DNA of 64,000 bases from Bog-473 sp963770645 (lineage in GTDB: Bacteria > Actinomycetota > Acidimicrobiia > Acidimicrobiales > RAAP-2): NCBI GenBank assembly GCA_963770645.1, contig CAVYQL010000004.1, positions 186,001-250,000 of the forward strand, read 5' to 3'. Of this stretch, positions 44,663-53,644 are shown in pieces; the first letter of the stretch is position 1, and each line of letters starts with the position of its first letter. Below the pieces are notes generated by a model. That model searched no databases and was not told the origin of the DNA. It saw nothing but the letters and a program-made list of their open reading frames with translations. The position numbers and the translations under genes were made by a program.

Positions 44663-45279
44663 CTGGCACCTCCACTGCTTGGGTCACATACCCCGCCTGC
44701 GACAGGTCTAGAGACGATATTGCGATCAAGTATTGCAGTCGATGACGCGGCCCAAGCCACTAGCTGCTTCGCCCTGTGGGCGACTCCACCGATCTGAGTG
44801 CTGCGACCGCCACCACTAAGGGGAAGACGAGACGGGACCGTGGTACAGGTTCTCGTCTGGTTTCGGCGGTGCGATTCCCGATTTTCTCATTCCTGGCAGC
44901 ATCCTCACCGTCTACCCCACCACAATTGCCACATCAAAAGATGTCTTCGACTTGGGAAGCCGGTCGAGGGCACCCCTATCTACCCGGCCCGTTGCACCAT
45001 CCAGCTCACGAGGGCAGCAAGCGAGCGTGTCAGAAGACGTCACCAAGCTCGCCTACGACGCCCACCTCGAGCGGGAGGCGTTGCGATGAGACAGTCGCCG
45101 GCGCTCTACACCGGTGGCGAGGACGCATCGAACGGGGAAACCTGGGGCTCCAATGTCGGACCTACCGAGCCCTTCGATTTCGGTATCACCAGGGGGCGAA
45201 CGATTCGGACCATTCAGGCGACCGAGAACCATGAAATGAGCTCTCCATCTGGCGCTGACCAGCTTCGGTAGCATTGCGC
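44663..45279. other. Non-coding or degraded stretch
   Basis: About 620 bp without an intact gene. A 20-codon frame at 45027-45089 (starting VSEDVTKLAYDAHLEREALR) reads like a gene start cut short. No promoters or repeats recognised. Confidence 0.35.
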
Positions 45280-45981
45280 GTGCCCCGCGAGTCCCACACG
45301 GTCGCATTGGTGCATGGCTGCACTCAGGGTCCGAGTAGCTGGGATCGCGTGCGCGAGTACTTGTCTCATGACGGTGTCCGGACTGTGGTCATCGACATGG
45401 ACCCACGGGAGTTCGATGGTGCGACTGCGCGTGAATGTTCTGTCCACATCGCGGACGTCTTGGAGAGGCACGAGCGCGTGATCCTCGTCGGCACTTCTTG
45501 TACCGGACTCATCATTCCAGTTGTGTCGATGCTTCGACCGATAGATCATCTTGTGTTCATCTGCGCGGGACTTCCCGACATTGGCAGGTCGGCGACTGAT
45601 CAGATTTTCGGCGACGGTCTGCTTCATGAGAACTGGTTGAACTACCCAGGCGAACCCGATAGTCCCGAGGCTGCGGCGACGTTCATGTTCAACGACTGCG
45701 ACCAGACCACCTTGGATTGGGCACTTTCAACGGTCCGGCTCTGGATGCCCCAACCAGCGTATGACGAGGTGACGCCACTGGAGCGATGGCCCGACGTACC
45801 TGCCACCTATCTGCTTGGAACCAGGGATCGGATCATCAATCAGGAGTGGGCTCGCGCCGCCGTGTCATCTCGGCTGGGGCGAGCGCCAGTGGAACTGGAT
45901 ACCGGACACTGTCCCCAGAACAGTAAACCCCAGCTCGTGGCGCATCTCTTGAACCCGGCGACGATCTGCGCCACGCGCTGA
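45280..45981 (+). CDS. Alpha/beta hydrolase with atypical nucleophile elbow
   Basis: 233 residues from GTG 45280 (TTG 45274 also possible). The fold is clear: VALVHGCTQGPSSWDRVREYL (oxyanion HG), nucleophile region ILVGTSCTGLIIPVV, acid in YLLGTRDRIINQ and catalytic His in ELDTGHCPQNS. The elbow reads G-T-S-C-T-G instead of G-x-S-x-G, with a Cys next to the Ser. It belongs with the salicylate-esterase/hydroxynitrile-lyase-like Abhydrolase_6 group. Substrate unknown. Confidence 0.8.
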   Translation: MPRESHTVALVHGCTQGPSSWDRVREYLSHDGVRTVVIDMDPREFDGATARECSVHIADVLERHERVILVGTSCTGLIIPVVSMLRPIDHLVFICAGLPDIGRSATDQIFGDGLLHENWLNYPGEPDSPEAAATFMFNDCDQTTLDWALSTVRLWMPQPAYDEVTPLERWPDVPATYLLGTRDRIINQEWARAAVSSRLGRAPVELDTGHCPQNSKPQLVAHLLNPATICATR

Positions 45982-46081
45982 ACACCAGTCGAGCTGTCGT
46001 ACCCCCGAAGTCCTGACACCGCGAGTTCGAATCCGTTGAGCTATCAGACCGAATCGGCAGCCCCAGACCAGTGTGGGACAC

Positions 46082-46507
46082 CTAAGTAATTTCTTTGCTC
46101 CGGTCTACCGACAAGGCTTGGTTGGCGGCGCGAAGTTCGGCATATGTGTCGGGTGTCGGTGCCGTGACTTCTCGTTTTGCCGCTCTGATCAAGACCATCT
46201 GGGCTCGTAGTACGGATTCCGGTACATCTTCAGCCGGAGAGGCGCTGCTCGTTTCTCCGATGACAGAGCCCTTTGACGAATAGCCAAACGCTGCGGAGCC
46301 GAGTGCGCTGCTTTCATAGGCATCACCGAGGTCGATTTGTTGGTCTAGGCGCTCGAGCAGAGCCACCAGCTCAGTACGCCGATCGACCGATGGATCCCCT
46401 AGATACCTCTGGATCGACTGTTCCACAGCGGCGAGGTCCAGTTCAAGAGTGGCATCCACGGAGACATCTTCGCCCTCGTCGGCCTGATGCTTTTGACGAC
46501 CAAACAT
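46082..46507 (-). CDS. Hypothetical protein
   Basis: 141 residues from ATG 46507 with SD GGAGGGTGGAG. Acidic N-terminus, central helices (LDLAAVEQSIQRYL, RTELVALLERLDQQIDLG), Ser/Gly-rich linker and a C-terminal helix (ESVLRAQMVLIRAAKREV, YAELRAANQAL). No family recognised, no signal peptide. Confidence 0.5.
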   Translation of the reverse strand: MFGRQKHQADEGEDVSVDATLELDLAAVEQSIQRYLGDPSVDRRTELVALLERLDQQIDLGDAYESSALGSAAFGYSSKGSVIGETSSASPAEDVPESVLRAQMVLIRAAKREVTAPTPDTYAELRAANQALSVDRSKEIT

Positions 46508-46656
46508 CGCTCCACCCTCCAGTTGTAACGAGGTCAATGTACAAGGTTGTCCAAGTCCCACCGAGCTAGCGTCGGGGTCGCCGCTCCGAGCGGCCAGACT
46601 GCCGGTAGGGTCCAGGACCGAGCCAGGTGACGTATGGCGGACCATGGGAGGCACTG

Positions 46657-47280
46657 ATGACGAGCCAGAGTGACGGGCCGCAGGGTGAGCCGGTCCACGA
46701 GTGGGGAGAGGCCGTGCCGACCTCGTCCGGCCGACCCAAGCCGGGCGACATCATCACCGAGTCTGGCCTGCCCATGGCCCCGGGTCCCCTGGTCGGCCAC
46801 GACGTGTCGACACCGCTCGAAGAGGATGAGCCCGAGCACACCATCCCACCGGGCCCGCTGTGGGCCATGAAGGAGCGCCGGCACACCCAGTGGCACCTCC
46901 TTCCGGCCCACGAGCGGCACGATCGGATCCGCGAGTGTCTGGAGGCCGACGACTACACCCTCTACTGCATCGACGACGGGCGGCACCACGCAATGATCGG
47001 TCGCCGCGTCGGCGCCTCTCCCACTGGTTGCGAGTACACGCTGCTTGGCCGCATCTCCCGCCAGCGCTACGAGGAGTTGCGCGACGAGGTCGTGCTGCTG
47101 GTCAACTGCTTCGACACGGCCACCGAGATGCGATTGTGCGGAGTCGACGTCGAAGAGGACATCCGTTCGTCCGTCGTCTTTGACGTCGCTGAATACGCAA
47201 GCATCGAAGACATCCCCCAGGACTACCGGCCGGGCTCGCCGTTCCACCACTTCCGCACGGAGCTCGAAATCACCGCCTAG
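46657..47280 (+). CDS. Hypothetical protein in GC-rich patch
   Basis: 207 residues from ATG 46657 with SD GGGAGG. N-terminal 60 residues look disordered and acidic; the rest is a compact domain (HDRIRECLEADDYTLYCIDDGRHHAMIGRRVGASPTGCEYTLLGRI, then YEELRDEVVLLVNCFDTATEM). No family recognised. GC and codon use match the core rather than the surrounding accessory genes. Confidence 0.6.
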   Translation: MTSQSDGPQGEPVHEWGEAVPTSSGRPKPGDIITESGLPMAPGPLVGHDVSTPLEEDEPEHTIPPGPLWAMKERRHTQWHLLPAHERHDRIRECLEADDYTLYCIDDGRHHAMIGRRVGASPTGCEYTLLGRISRQRYEELRDEVVLLVNCFDTATEMRLCGVDVEEDIRSSVVFDVAEYASIEDIPQDYRPGSPFHHFRTELEITA

Positions 47281-47307
47281 GCGTACTACCGGATGACTAC
47301 TTCGGCG

Positions 47308-48774
47308 TCAGGGAAGTCCGCCGGCGTGGCGCGGGAAGCGATGTTCGAGTCGCAACAAGATCGGCTCCGCCGGTCCGCTCGGCACGACGCGTGTCGTGAG
47401 CAGGCCGATGAGGGCGAACGCTGCTGCCACGAGCATGGCCACCGCGGTCCGGTGACTCGCCGTCCCGTGGACAGTGACCAGGGTTGCCGACACGATGGCG
47501 ACGCCGAGCGCAGAGCCGACCTGACGCGAGGCGGTCAGCACCGCGCTGGCTGAGCCCTCGCTCTGTGCGGCTACCGGCCCAGCCGTCCCCGCAAGGGTCG
47601 AGGCGACCTGCACGATGCGAGCCGAGACCCCGATGAAGAACAGGGAGGCGAGCAATCCCACAAGCGGTCCGCGCGCGATGCTGAGGGCGGAGCCGACGAG
47701 AGCGAGCATGCCGAGAGCCAAGCCTGCCGCCAATGCGCGGCGAGGCCCAAGCGCGGGGACGAGCTTCGAGGCCGGCCCTGCCAGGGCAAAGGCCCCGACG
47801 GCCTGCGGGATGAAGCACAGCCCCGTCACGAGCGGGCTGAGGTCCCGACCCTCCTGGAGGTAAAGCGTCACGAGCAATATCGCTCCTGCGTTGCAGGCGC
47901 CGTAGGCCAGCAGGCACTCGTTCGCGCCGAGAATACTCCGGTCCCCGAACAGGTCGAGGTTGAGCAGGGGCGCGGCCGCCTTGCGCTCGCGGACGACGAA
48001 CGCGACGAGCAAGACCAGCCCGGCTCCGACCGCCACGGCGGGCTGCGTCGGCTGGAGGGTGTCGCCCGCACGCGTCACCCCGAGCACGACTAGGGCAATG
48101 CCGGCGGTGGCGGCGAGTGCTCCGGCCACGTCGAGCCGGCCGGCACGGCGCGGCGGATCAGCTGGCAGCAGGCGCCAGGACGCCACAAAGAGCGCGACGC
48201 CCACCGGAACGTTGACGAAGAAGACGAGCCGCCAGCTCACCTCGACCAGCAGGTTGCCGATCACTGCGCCGGCGGCGAAGCCGGCCGAGGCAACCGCCCC
48301 GTACACACCGAGCGCGTGGCTACGTTGCTGCTCGTCCGGCCAGCTCGTGACGAGCAGCGAAAGCCCGGCCGGGGCCAGTATGGCGGCGCCGAGCCCTTGC
48401 ACGGCTCTCGACGCGATCAAGAGGCTCGGCTCGACCGCCAGGCCTCCGGAGATGCTGGCAAGGACGAAGATGCAGAGCCCAATCCTGTACAGCCTGGCCC
48501 GACCGAAAACGTCGGCCAGCCGGCCGCCGAGGAGGAGGAAGCCGCCGAAGGTGACTGCATACGCAGTCACCAACCACTGCAGCGTCGTCGTGGGGACCTG
48601 CAGGCCGCGCTGAATGGACCGCAGTGCGACGTTGACGATCGTGAAATCGAGGACGACCATGAACTGAGCCATGGCCAAGGTGGCCAGCAAAGCGGTTCCT
48701 CGCTTCGGCCCCCTCGATGCGGGATGGTCCTGCTTCTCGGACGAAGGCTCGCTCGAACCTCCCGTGCTCGACAC
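47308..48774 (-). CDS. MFS transporter, DHA2 (EmrB/QacA) family drug exporter
   Basis: 488 residues from GTG 48774, 14 predicted membrane segments. Family signature LDFTIVNVALRSIQ in the first helix, GGRLADVFGRARLY (motif A) and the DHA2 pattern GVYGAVASAGFAAGAVIGNLLVEVSWRLVFFVNVPVG (motif C-like). These proton-driven pumps export lipophilic drugs or secondary metabolites. No adjacent TetR regulator is seen. The gene is GC-rich, unlike most neighbours. Confidence 0.93.
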   Translation of the reverse strand: MSSTGGSSEPSSEKQDHPASRGPKRGTALLATLAMAQFMVVLDFTIVNVALRSIQRGLQVPTTTLQWLVTAYAVTFGGFLLLGGRLADVFGRARLYRIGLCIFVLASISGGLAVEPSLLIASRAVQGLGAAILAPAGLSLLVTSWPDEQQRSHALGVYGAVASAGFAAGAVIGNLLVEVSWRLVFFVNVPVGVALFVASWRLLPADPPRRAGRLDVAGALAATAGIALVVLGVTRAGDTLQPTQPAVAVGAGLVLLVAFVVRERKAAAPLLNLDLFGDRSILGANECLLAYGACNAGAILLVTLYLQEGRDLSPLVTGLCFIPQAVGAFALAGPASKLVPALGPRRALAAGLALGMLALVGSALSIARGPLVGLLASLFFIGVSARIVQVASTLAGTAGPVAAQSEGSASAVLTASRQVGSALGVAIVSATLVTVHGTASHRTAVAMLVAAAFALIGLLTTRVVPSGPAEPILLRLEHRFPRHAGGLP

Positions 48775-49136
48775 CTCTGCGTCTCCCGTGTCGCCTTTCT
48801 GAAAGTGAACTACAGCTGCGAGATGATCTCACCTCGGTCGCCTCGGCGCCCAGACGCACACGGCGCCTCGGCTCCTTTTGTGCTCAACGAACTGTTGCTC
48901 CCGCATGTGGATACTTGTGATGAACGGTGAGCAGCAACTCTTAGTTAGGGCAACTTGCAGCCAAGCAATGCGGTCGGGTGGTGGCGCAGGTCGAGGGGCT
49001 CTGGTAACGGGCCCTTGAGGTGGCTCACATCGGAGCCACTGCGGACAGCAAGGCTGTGCGCTATTTGCCCTCGCCGACAGGCGGGACATCAGCGGGTTTC
49101 GGAGGATCGGAAGGGCGCCAGTATCGTCGGCACGCA
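48775..49136. other. Divergent spacer
   Basis: About 360 bp between the exporter and the TPR gene. No TetR/MarR gene or strong operator palindrome seen. Some open frame continues upstream of the TPR start (49020-49136) but looks non-coding. Confidence 0.35.
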
Positions 49137-49949
49137 ATGGATGGCGAACCGGCGCAGCAGGTTGAGGAAGCCCGCCTTCTTCTGGAAGCCCGGAAAGAGC
49201 TGTACGGAGAAACAGATCCGGAAACGACTGAGGCAATGCTCCAGTTGGCCAGCGCGCTGCGACATGTCGAGTCGTACCACGAAGCTGAGTCCGTCTTGCG
49301 GACATCGTTGTCAATCCAGAGCCGCTCGGACGAACCAGACAACGCTCGAATTACTCGGACGGAGTTCGATCTGGCGATCGTGCTCGATCGACTCGGTGAG
49401 AGCGACTCAGCGAGGCGCCTCTGGGAGAAGCTTCTCGAAGCGTCCGACCGAACAAATGGCCCCGACAGCGAACTGTCTCTTCGCGTGGCCCGTAACTTGG
49501 CAATTACGCTGCGCAAGCTACGCCGTTACGGCGATGAGTTTCCTCTCAGGGTACGCGTCCTCGAATCGACGAGAAGATCGCTGGGACCCGAACACGTGGA
49601 TACCTATCGCTCAATGGTCGATCTAGCTCAAACTCATCGGAGCCTTGGCAACCACGAAATGGCCATGAGCCTGTTTACCGAGGCTGTCGCTGGACTCGAA
49701 CGGAATGGAGTCGAGCCAAGAATAATCCTCTACCAGAAATGGGCGGTTGTGTCGGAGTTGGTAGCCCTGAAGCGACGTAAGGAAGCGTCTCTGATGTTCG
49801 ATCAGGTGGTCGCAGGTGCGATTGGTCTGCTCGATCCCAGTGACCCGTTCCGCAAGAGTGCGATACGGCAGGCACGTGCTTATCGAATGCTCGGTCGATT
49901 CTCTCGGTTAGGCAGTAGGTCCCGTCAGCATGGGCCGCCGGAGCCGTAG
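49137..49949 (+). CDS. Tetratricopeptide-repeat protein
   Basis: 270 residues from ATG 49137. TPR-like helical pairs occur in series: ETTEAMLQLASALRHVESYHEAESVLRTSLSIQ, NARITRTEFDLAIVLDRLGESDSARRLWEKLLEAS, ELSLRVARNLAITLRKLRRYGDEF, DTYRSMVDLAQTHRSLGNHEMAMSLFTEAVAGLE. The pattern matches TPR_10/TPR_12 proteins (kinesin-light-chain-like) often found in NB-ARC or signalling proteins, but no effector domain is present. Partner unknown. Confidence 0.75.
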   Translation: MDGEPAQQVEEARLLLEARKELYGETDPETTEAMLQLASALRHVESYHEAESVLRTSLSIQSRSDEPDNARITRTEFDLAIVLDRLGESDSARRLWEKLLEASDRTNGPDSELSLRVARNLAITLRKLRRYGDEFPLRVRVLESTRRSLGPEHVDTYRSMVDLAQTHRSLGNHEMAMSLFTEAVAGLERNGVEPRIILYQKWAVVSELVALKRRKEASLMFDQVVAGAIGLLDPSDPFRKSAIRQARAYRMLGRFSRLGSRSRQHGPPEP

Positions 49950-49985
49950 GGTGGCTCCCCGATCCGGGGTACGGGGCCAGCGCCG

Positions 49986-50270
49986 TCAGCGTCCGGACGC
50001 CTCGTCGGAGCGATATTCCGTGAAGTGACCCGATCCACATTGAGGGCAATGACTCATTGCTTCCCGGACCTCGGCGTCCTCTTCGGCGTCGGCCATGATC
50101 TGCTCGCCGACTAGATGAGCGGCCGACTGCAGGTGCGGAGTGAGGTCAATGCCCTCGTTGAAGTGCCAATGCCTCGGTTCTCTCTGAGGCACTGGCTCGG
50201 TGTATCCACATTCGGCACAGCGGCGCATCCGTGTGCCACGGTGCCGACGCCACCAATGGACTCTCGCCAC
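49986..50270 (-). CDS. Small zinc-ribbon-like protein
   Basis: 94 residues from GTG 50270 (ATG 50228 possible). CxxC pairs at RRCAECGYTE and SHCPQCGSGHF, 50 residues apart, suggest one zinc site. The N-terminus VHWWRRHRGTR is Trp/Arg-rich. Function unknown. Confidence 0.55.
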   Translation of the reverse strand: MARVHWWRRHRGTRMRRCAECGYTEPVPQREPRHWHFNEGIDLTPHLQSAAHLVGEQIMADAEEDAEVREAMSHCPQCGSGHFTEYRSDEASGR

Positions 50271-50370
50271 GCTTGAGAGCGTATTCGTCTCTCAGAACGT
50301 GGTCACCGAGCTGACGTTCGCGGGCTCTCGGCTACTTCATCGAGCAACTTGAAAGCCGGAGCTCCGCCGC

Positions 50371-50892
50371 TTATCGCCGTGTGTCGCCGATGGCCAGGGT
50401 GTAGAGGTACGCATCGCCTCCAACCACAAGGACCTGCTTCAGGAAGGCAAACCCAAGCTTCCGGCAGACCTTTTGGGAGGCATGGTTGGCTGGGTCAATA
50501 ATCGCGAGCAGTTCGCCCGAAAACGTCTCACGAGCGCGGGTAAGTAAGGCTTGGCTTGCCTCGGTCGCGTACCCCAATCCTCGCGACTCGGGAACCAGCC
50601 GGTACCCCAATTCCAGACGTTCCTCGCCCTCGAAGGTGAAGTAATCAACGCCCGTATAGCCGACCACTACGCCTGAGGCCCGCTCAACGATCGGCTGCTT
50701 CGCGAACGGAATGACTTCGCACATTGCGAGCATGTGATCGAAACGACGGTGGGCCGCCTCCTCGGTCAGAGCTTGGCCGGAGAAGATCATGAATTCGTCA
50801 TCACAGAAGAATTCGACGAACCGTGCGCGGTCCAACTCGCGGGACGGGCGCAGTTCCAAACGTGACGTGACGAGTGTCTTCTCTAAGCTCAA
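50371..50892 (-). CDS. GNAT family N-acetyltransferase (RimJ/RimL-like)
   Basis: 173 residues from TTG 50892, where LVTSRLELRP begins a few codons in, as in this family; ATG 50967 would add 25 unrelated residues. RimJ/L-type acetyltransferase: ELGYRLVPESRGLGYATEASQALLTRA is the acetyl-CoA pyrophosphate loop (motif A), and DPANHASQKVCRKLGF the following helix. Substrate could be a protein N-terminus or a small amine. Confidence 0.85.
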   Translation of the reverse strand: MSLEKTLVTSRLELRPSRELDRARFVEFFCDDEFMIFSGQALTEEAAHRRFDHMLAMCEVIPFAKQPIVERASGVVVGYTGVDYFTFEGEERLELGYRLVPESRGLGYATEASQALLTRARETFSGELLAIIDPANHASQKVCRKLGFAFLKQVLVVGGDAYLYTLAIGDTRR

Positions 50893-51081
50893 TGCGTTGC
50901 CCCCTTCAAGCCCATAATGCCGGGTGCCGATCGGAGCTTCCTTGGCTCCCCGCCCCGCCCCGTTCATGCCCGTGGCTGCAACCCGAAGTTCGGCCCGTCA
51001 TCTACCGAGATCGGTAAGAGACACTGCCGGGTGAGTGCCGCAGTGTCGCGGCGTCACCGTCCGGGGACGCTCGGTGGAGCC

Positions 51082-51552
51082 TCAAGCGCGAATAGGTTCG
51101 TTGGTGATGCCAACGTCTCTGAGAATCGCTCGAGTCAAAGTGCTCATCTGGTCATGGGGCAGATCCTTGGGGTCCCACCACTCAACGGCCCATGTCTCAT
51201 CGCCGTCGGCGGTCGGTGTCCCCCCGACAATCGTGGCATCGAAGACCGTGACGACATATGACGTCTGATCGCCATTGGGATAGGTCATCCGATACTCCGG
51301 ACCGCCCAACACTGCGAGAATCGGTCCCAGCCTTAGTGTGACTCCGGCCTCCTCTTCGGCTTCGCGGAGGGCAGCGTCGTGTGGCGACTCATCGGGTTCG
51401 ATCGCTCCACCGATGGTTGCCCACAGTCCACTGTCGATGAGTCGTACGAGAAGCACGCGGCCGCGATCATCCCTCGGAAGAACGGCGGCCGAAGGGAGCA
51501 CGAGAAGCTCGTTCCCAATAAGGTCTCGGAGTCTTCTTATGAAGGGAGACAT
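51082..51552 (-). CDS. NUDIX hydrolase
   Basis: 156 residues from ATG 51552. Complete Nudix box GAIEPDESPHDAALREAEEEAGV (GX5EX7REUXEEXGU). A preceding stretch VLPSAAVLPRDDRGRVLLVRLIDSGLWATIGG is the usual beta lead-in. It hydrolyses a nucleoside diphosphate linked to another moiety; substrate unknown. 15 bp downstream of the dehydrogenase stop position on the opposite side, same strand. Confidence 0.92.
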   Translation of the reverse strand: MSPFIRRLRDLIGNELLVLPSAAVLPRDDRGRVLLVRLIDSGLWATIGGAIEPDESPHDAALREAEEEAGVTLRLGPILAVLGGPEYRMTYPNGDQTSYVVTVFDATIVGGTPTADGDETWAVEWWDPKDLPHDQMSTLTRAILRDVGITNEPIRA

Positions 51553-51567
51553 CGCCACGGAAACACG

Positions 51568-52527
51568 CTACCGGGAATAGGTCACCTCAAACGGACCCCG
51601 CTCATTGCGCAGTCCCAGCAGCAAGTTGTCTACTGCACATTGCGCCATCGCGCTCCTGGTCTCCCTCGTCGCCGAGCCGATATGGGGAACGATGATGGTG
51701 TTCGGCGCCTTCAAGAGGGGCTCGTCTCGATGGGGCGGCTCATCCTGAAGCACGTCCAATCCGGCGCCGGCAATAGTTCCCTCCGTCAACGCCGAGGTCA
51801 GAGCAGCTTGATCTACCACTCCACCCCGAGATGTGTTCACGAGAAATCCAGTTGACTTCATCAACTTGAATTCATCTCGGCCCATCAGGTTTTTCGTCTC
51901 GGCATTGAGATCCACGTGAAGCGAAACGAAGTCTGCGTCTGCTAATCCTTTGGCGAGGTCGCCCACGCGTTCAACGTCATCGAGAATGGGCAGTCCGCTC
52001 CGGGTGTCGACGTACTGTACATGCATTTTCGCGGCCAAGGCCCGCCTCGCCACCGCCTGACCAATGCGACCGAATCCCACAAGGAGCAACCTTTTTCCTG
52101 CCAGGTCGCTACCTAACGAGACCTCATTCCATCGACCGCTGACGACGGCACGATTTCCCTCGCAGATACGTCGGGAGAGCATGATCATAAGCGCCATTGT
52201 CAGGTCCGCTACCGCGTCGCTGAGCACCGGGGTGATGGTGACTACTATTTTCTTCACCCGCGCTGCCCCGAGATCAATGTGATCCAGTCCGACGCTCATC
52301 GTGCTGATCACTCGAAGCTTCGGCGCCAATGCGATCACTTCTCGATCAACAATGACGTGCGAACTCACCAGTAGGCCCTCCGCCTCGGCGAGCGCGGCTT
52401 CGAAGACGCCATCTTCGGATCTGCCAGTGGGCAGCACGGTTAGGTCATACGCAGCGAGTTGGTCCACCAAGGGTTGGGCTAGCGGCAATGCGATCACGAC
52501 CTTTGAGCGTTCGGACATCGCCGTCAT
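51568..52527 (-). CDS. D-2-hydroxyacid dehydrogenase (glyoxylate/hydroxypyruvate reductase-like)
   Basis: 319 residues from ATG 52527, overlapping the aldolase stop by the ATGA tetranucleotide. NAD(P)-binding LLLVGFGRIGQAVARRAL, catalytic Arg in VNTSRGGVVDQ, Glu in LDVLQDEPPHRDEPLL, and His in VPHIGSATRETR. This set defines the D-isomer-specific 2-hydroxyacid dehydrogenases. In context it probably reduces the 2-oxoacid made or used by the linked aldolase. Confidence 0.93.
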   Translation of the reverse strand: MTAMSERSKVVIALPLAQPLVDQLAAYDLTVLPTGRSEDGVFEAALAEAEGLLVSSHVIVDREVIALAPKLRVISTMSVGLDHIDLGAARVKKIVVTITPVLSDAVADLTMALMIMLSRRICEGNRAVVSGRWNEVSLGSDLAGKRLLLVGFGRIGQAVARRALAAKMHVQYVDTRSGLPILDDVERVGDLAKGLADADFVSLHVDLNAETKNLMGRDEFKLMKSTGFLVNTSRGGVVDQAALTSALTEGTIAGAGLDVLQDEPPHRDEPLLKAPNTIIVPHIGSATRETRSAMAQCAVDNLLLGLRNERGPFEVTYSR

Positions 52528-53312
52528 AGGTACGCAGACGTTGCTTCAGGACCAGCAGTTGGTCGAACCTGCTCCATAGCATCTCGGGCACCGAGTCCCA
52601 ACAGCCTGATGTCAGACGCGACCTCGACCAGTCGAAAACCCTGCTGCAGCCGTTTTATCGCTGTTTGCGCGTTACCAGCAATGCCCGGTATCACGTCGTG
52701 ACGATGGCATGCATCGATCACCCGGTCCAGAGCGTCCGTAAAGCTCTGGTCAGGCTGGTCTGGCGCAGGAGGGAGACCCAGAGTAACGCTCAAGTCCGCT
52801 GGCCCCACATAGACAGCATCAACGCCCGGCGTCGACACGATCTCGTCGACGTTATCGACCGCGACGTGGGTCTCCACCATCACGATGCAGATCACCTCGT
52901 GGTTGGCCCGATCGAAGTAGTCAGACCCCGCGTAGTAGTTCGCTCGGAGCGGGCCATAGCTCCGAGCGCCCAACGGCGCGTAGCGGCACGCCGAGACTGC
53001 CGCGCTCGCCTCTTCTCGGGAATTCACCATCGGGACGATGATCCCCAACGCGCCTGCATCGAGACACTTGCCAATGATGCCCGGCTCGTTCCAAGGAACC
53101 CGCACAAGAGGCACAGTGGCTGTCGAGGAGATGCCCTGAAGCATTTGGACCATCTCGGAGTAGTCGATCAGGCCGTGTTGCAGATCGATGCAGACCCAGT
53201 CGAATCCACAGTGAGCCATGACCTCGGCAGACATACTGCTCGGCAGAGTCAACCACCCACCGAGGGCGGCGCCCTGTTCAGCCCAGATTGCTCGTAACGA
53301 GTTTTGACGCAT
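52524..53312 (-). CDS. HpcH/HpaI family aldolase
   Basis: 262 residues, SD GAGGAGGAACA before ATG 53312. Class II pyruvate aldolase fold: GGWLTLPSSMSAEVMAHCGFDWVCIDLQHGLIDYSEM, VRVPWNEPGIIGKCLDAGALGIIVPMVNSREEA, CIVMVETHVAVDNVDEIVSTPGVDAVYVGPADLSVTLG with the metal ligands Glu and Asp. Relatives are 4-hydroxy-2-oxoheptanedioate or 2-keto-3-deoxy-sugar-acid aldolases. Forms a two-gene operon with the dehydrogenase. Confidence 0.92.
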   Translation of the reverse strand: MRQNSLRAIWAEQGAALGGWLTLPSSMSAEVMAHCGFDWVCIDLQHGLIDYSEMVQMLQGISSTATVPLVRVPWNEPGIIGKCLDAGALGIIVPMVNSREEASAAVSACRYAPLGARSYGPLRANYYAGSDYFDRANHEVICIVMVETHVAVDNVDEIVSTPGVDAVYVGPADLSVTLGLPPAPDQPDQSFTDALDRVIDACHRHDVIPGIAGNAQTAIKRLQQGFRLVEVASDIRLLGLGARDAMEQVRPTAGPEATSAYL

Positions 53313-53644
53313 TGTTCCTCCTCGACAAGTGATCCTACGTGCGGGGCTCGGTAGGTTTCGCCGTCACTGGAAGGGTCGACTCTCCCGACGACGGACCCAC
53401 TGTGACGACAATGTGGCGTGAGCGCCTCCTTGAGCACTCACGACCCGCACTCTGTGACGTTCCAGGAGTAGGCGTCTTTGCCGGCTTACCTAACGGTCCT
53501 CGGGTTCCGGCTCCGGATCTGGCGGAGAGCGAAGAAGGATCCGAGACATCCAGGCGACGAACAAAAAGTGCTAGAACCTCGTCTCGGTGGTCCCGGTCAG
53601 CATCTTGACGAACGTGAAACGACCCGGTTGGATCGCCTGAGTCA
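53313..53644. other. Non-coding stretch
   Basis: About 330 bp between the aldolase start and the VOC-domain gene stop. No gene supported; the right part is Arg/Ser-codon-rich in all frames. Confidence 0.35.

Noticed and set aside
46031..46060. tRNA-like GAGTTCGAATCC segment
   Set aside because: Only a T-loop-like string; no acceptor, D or anticodon arms around it.
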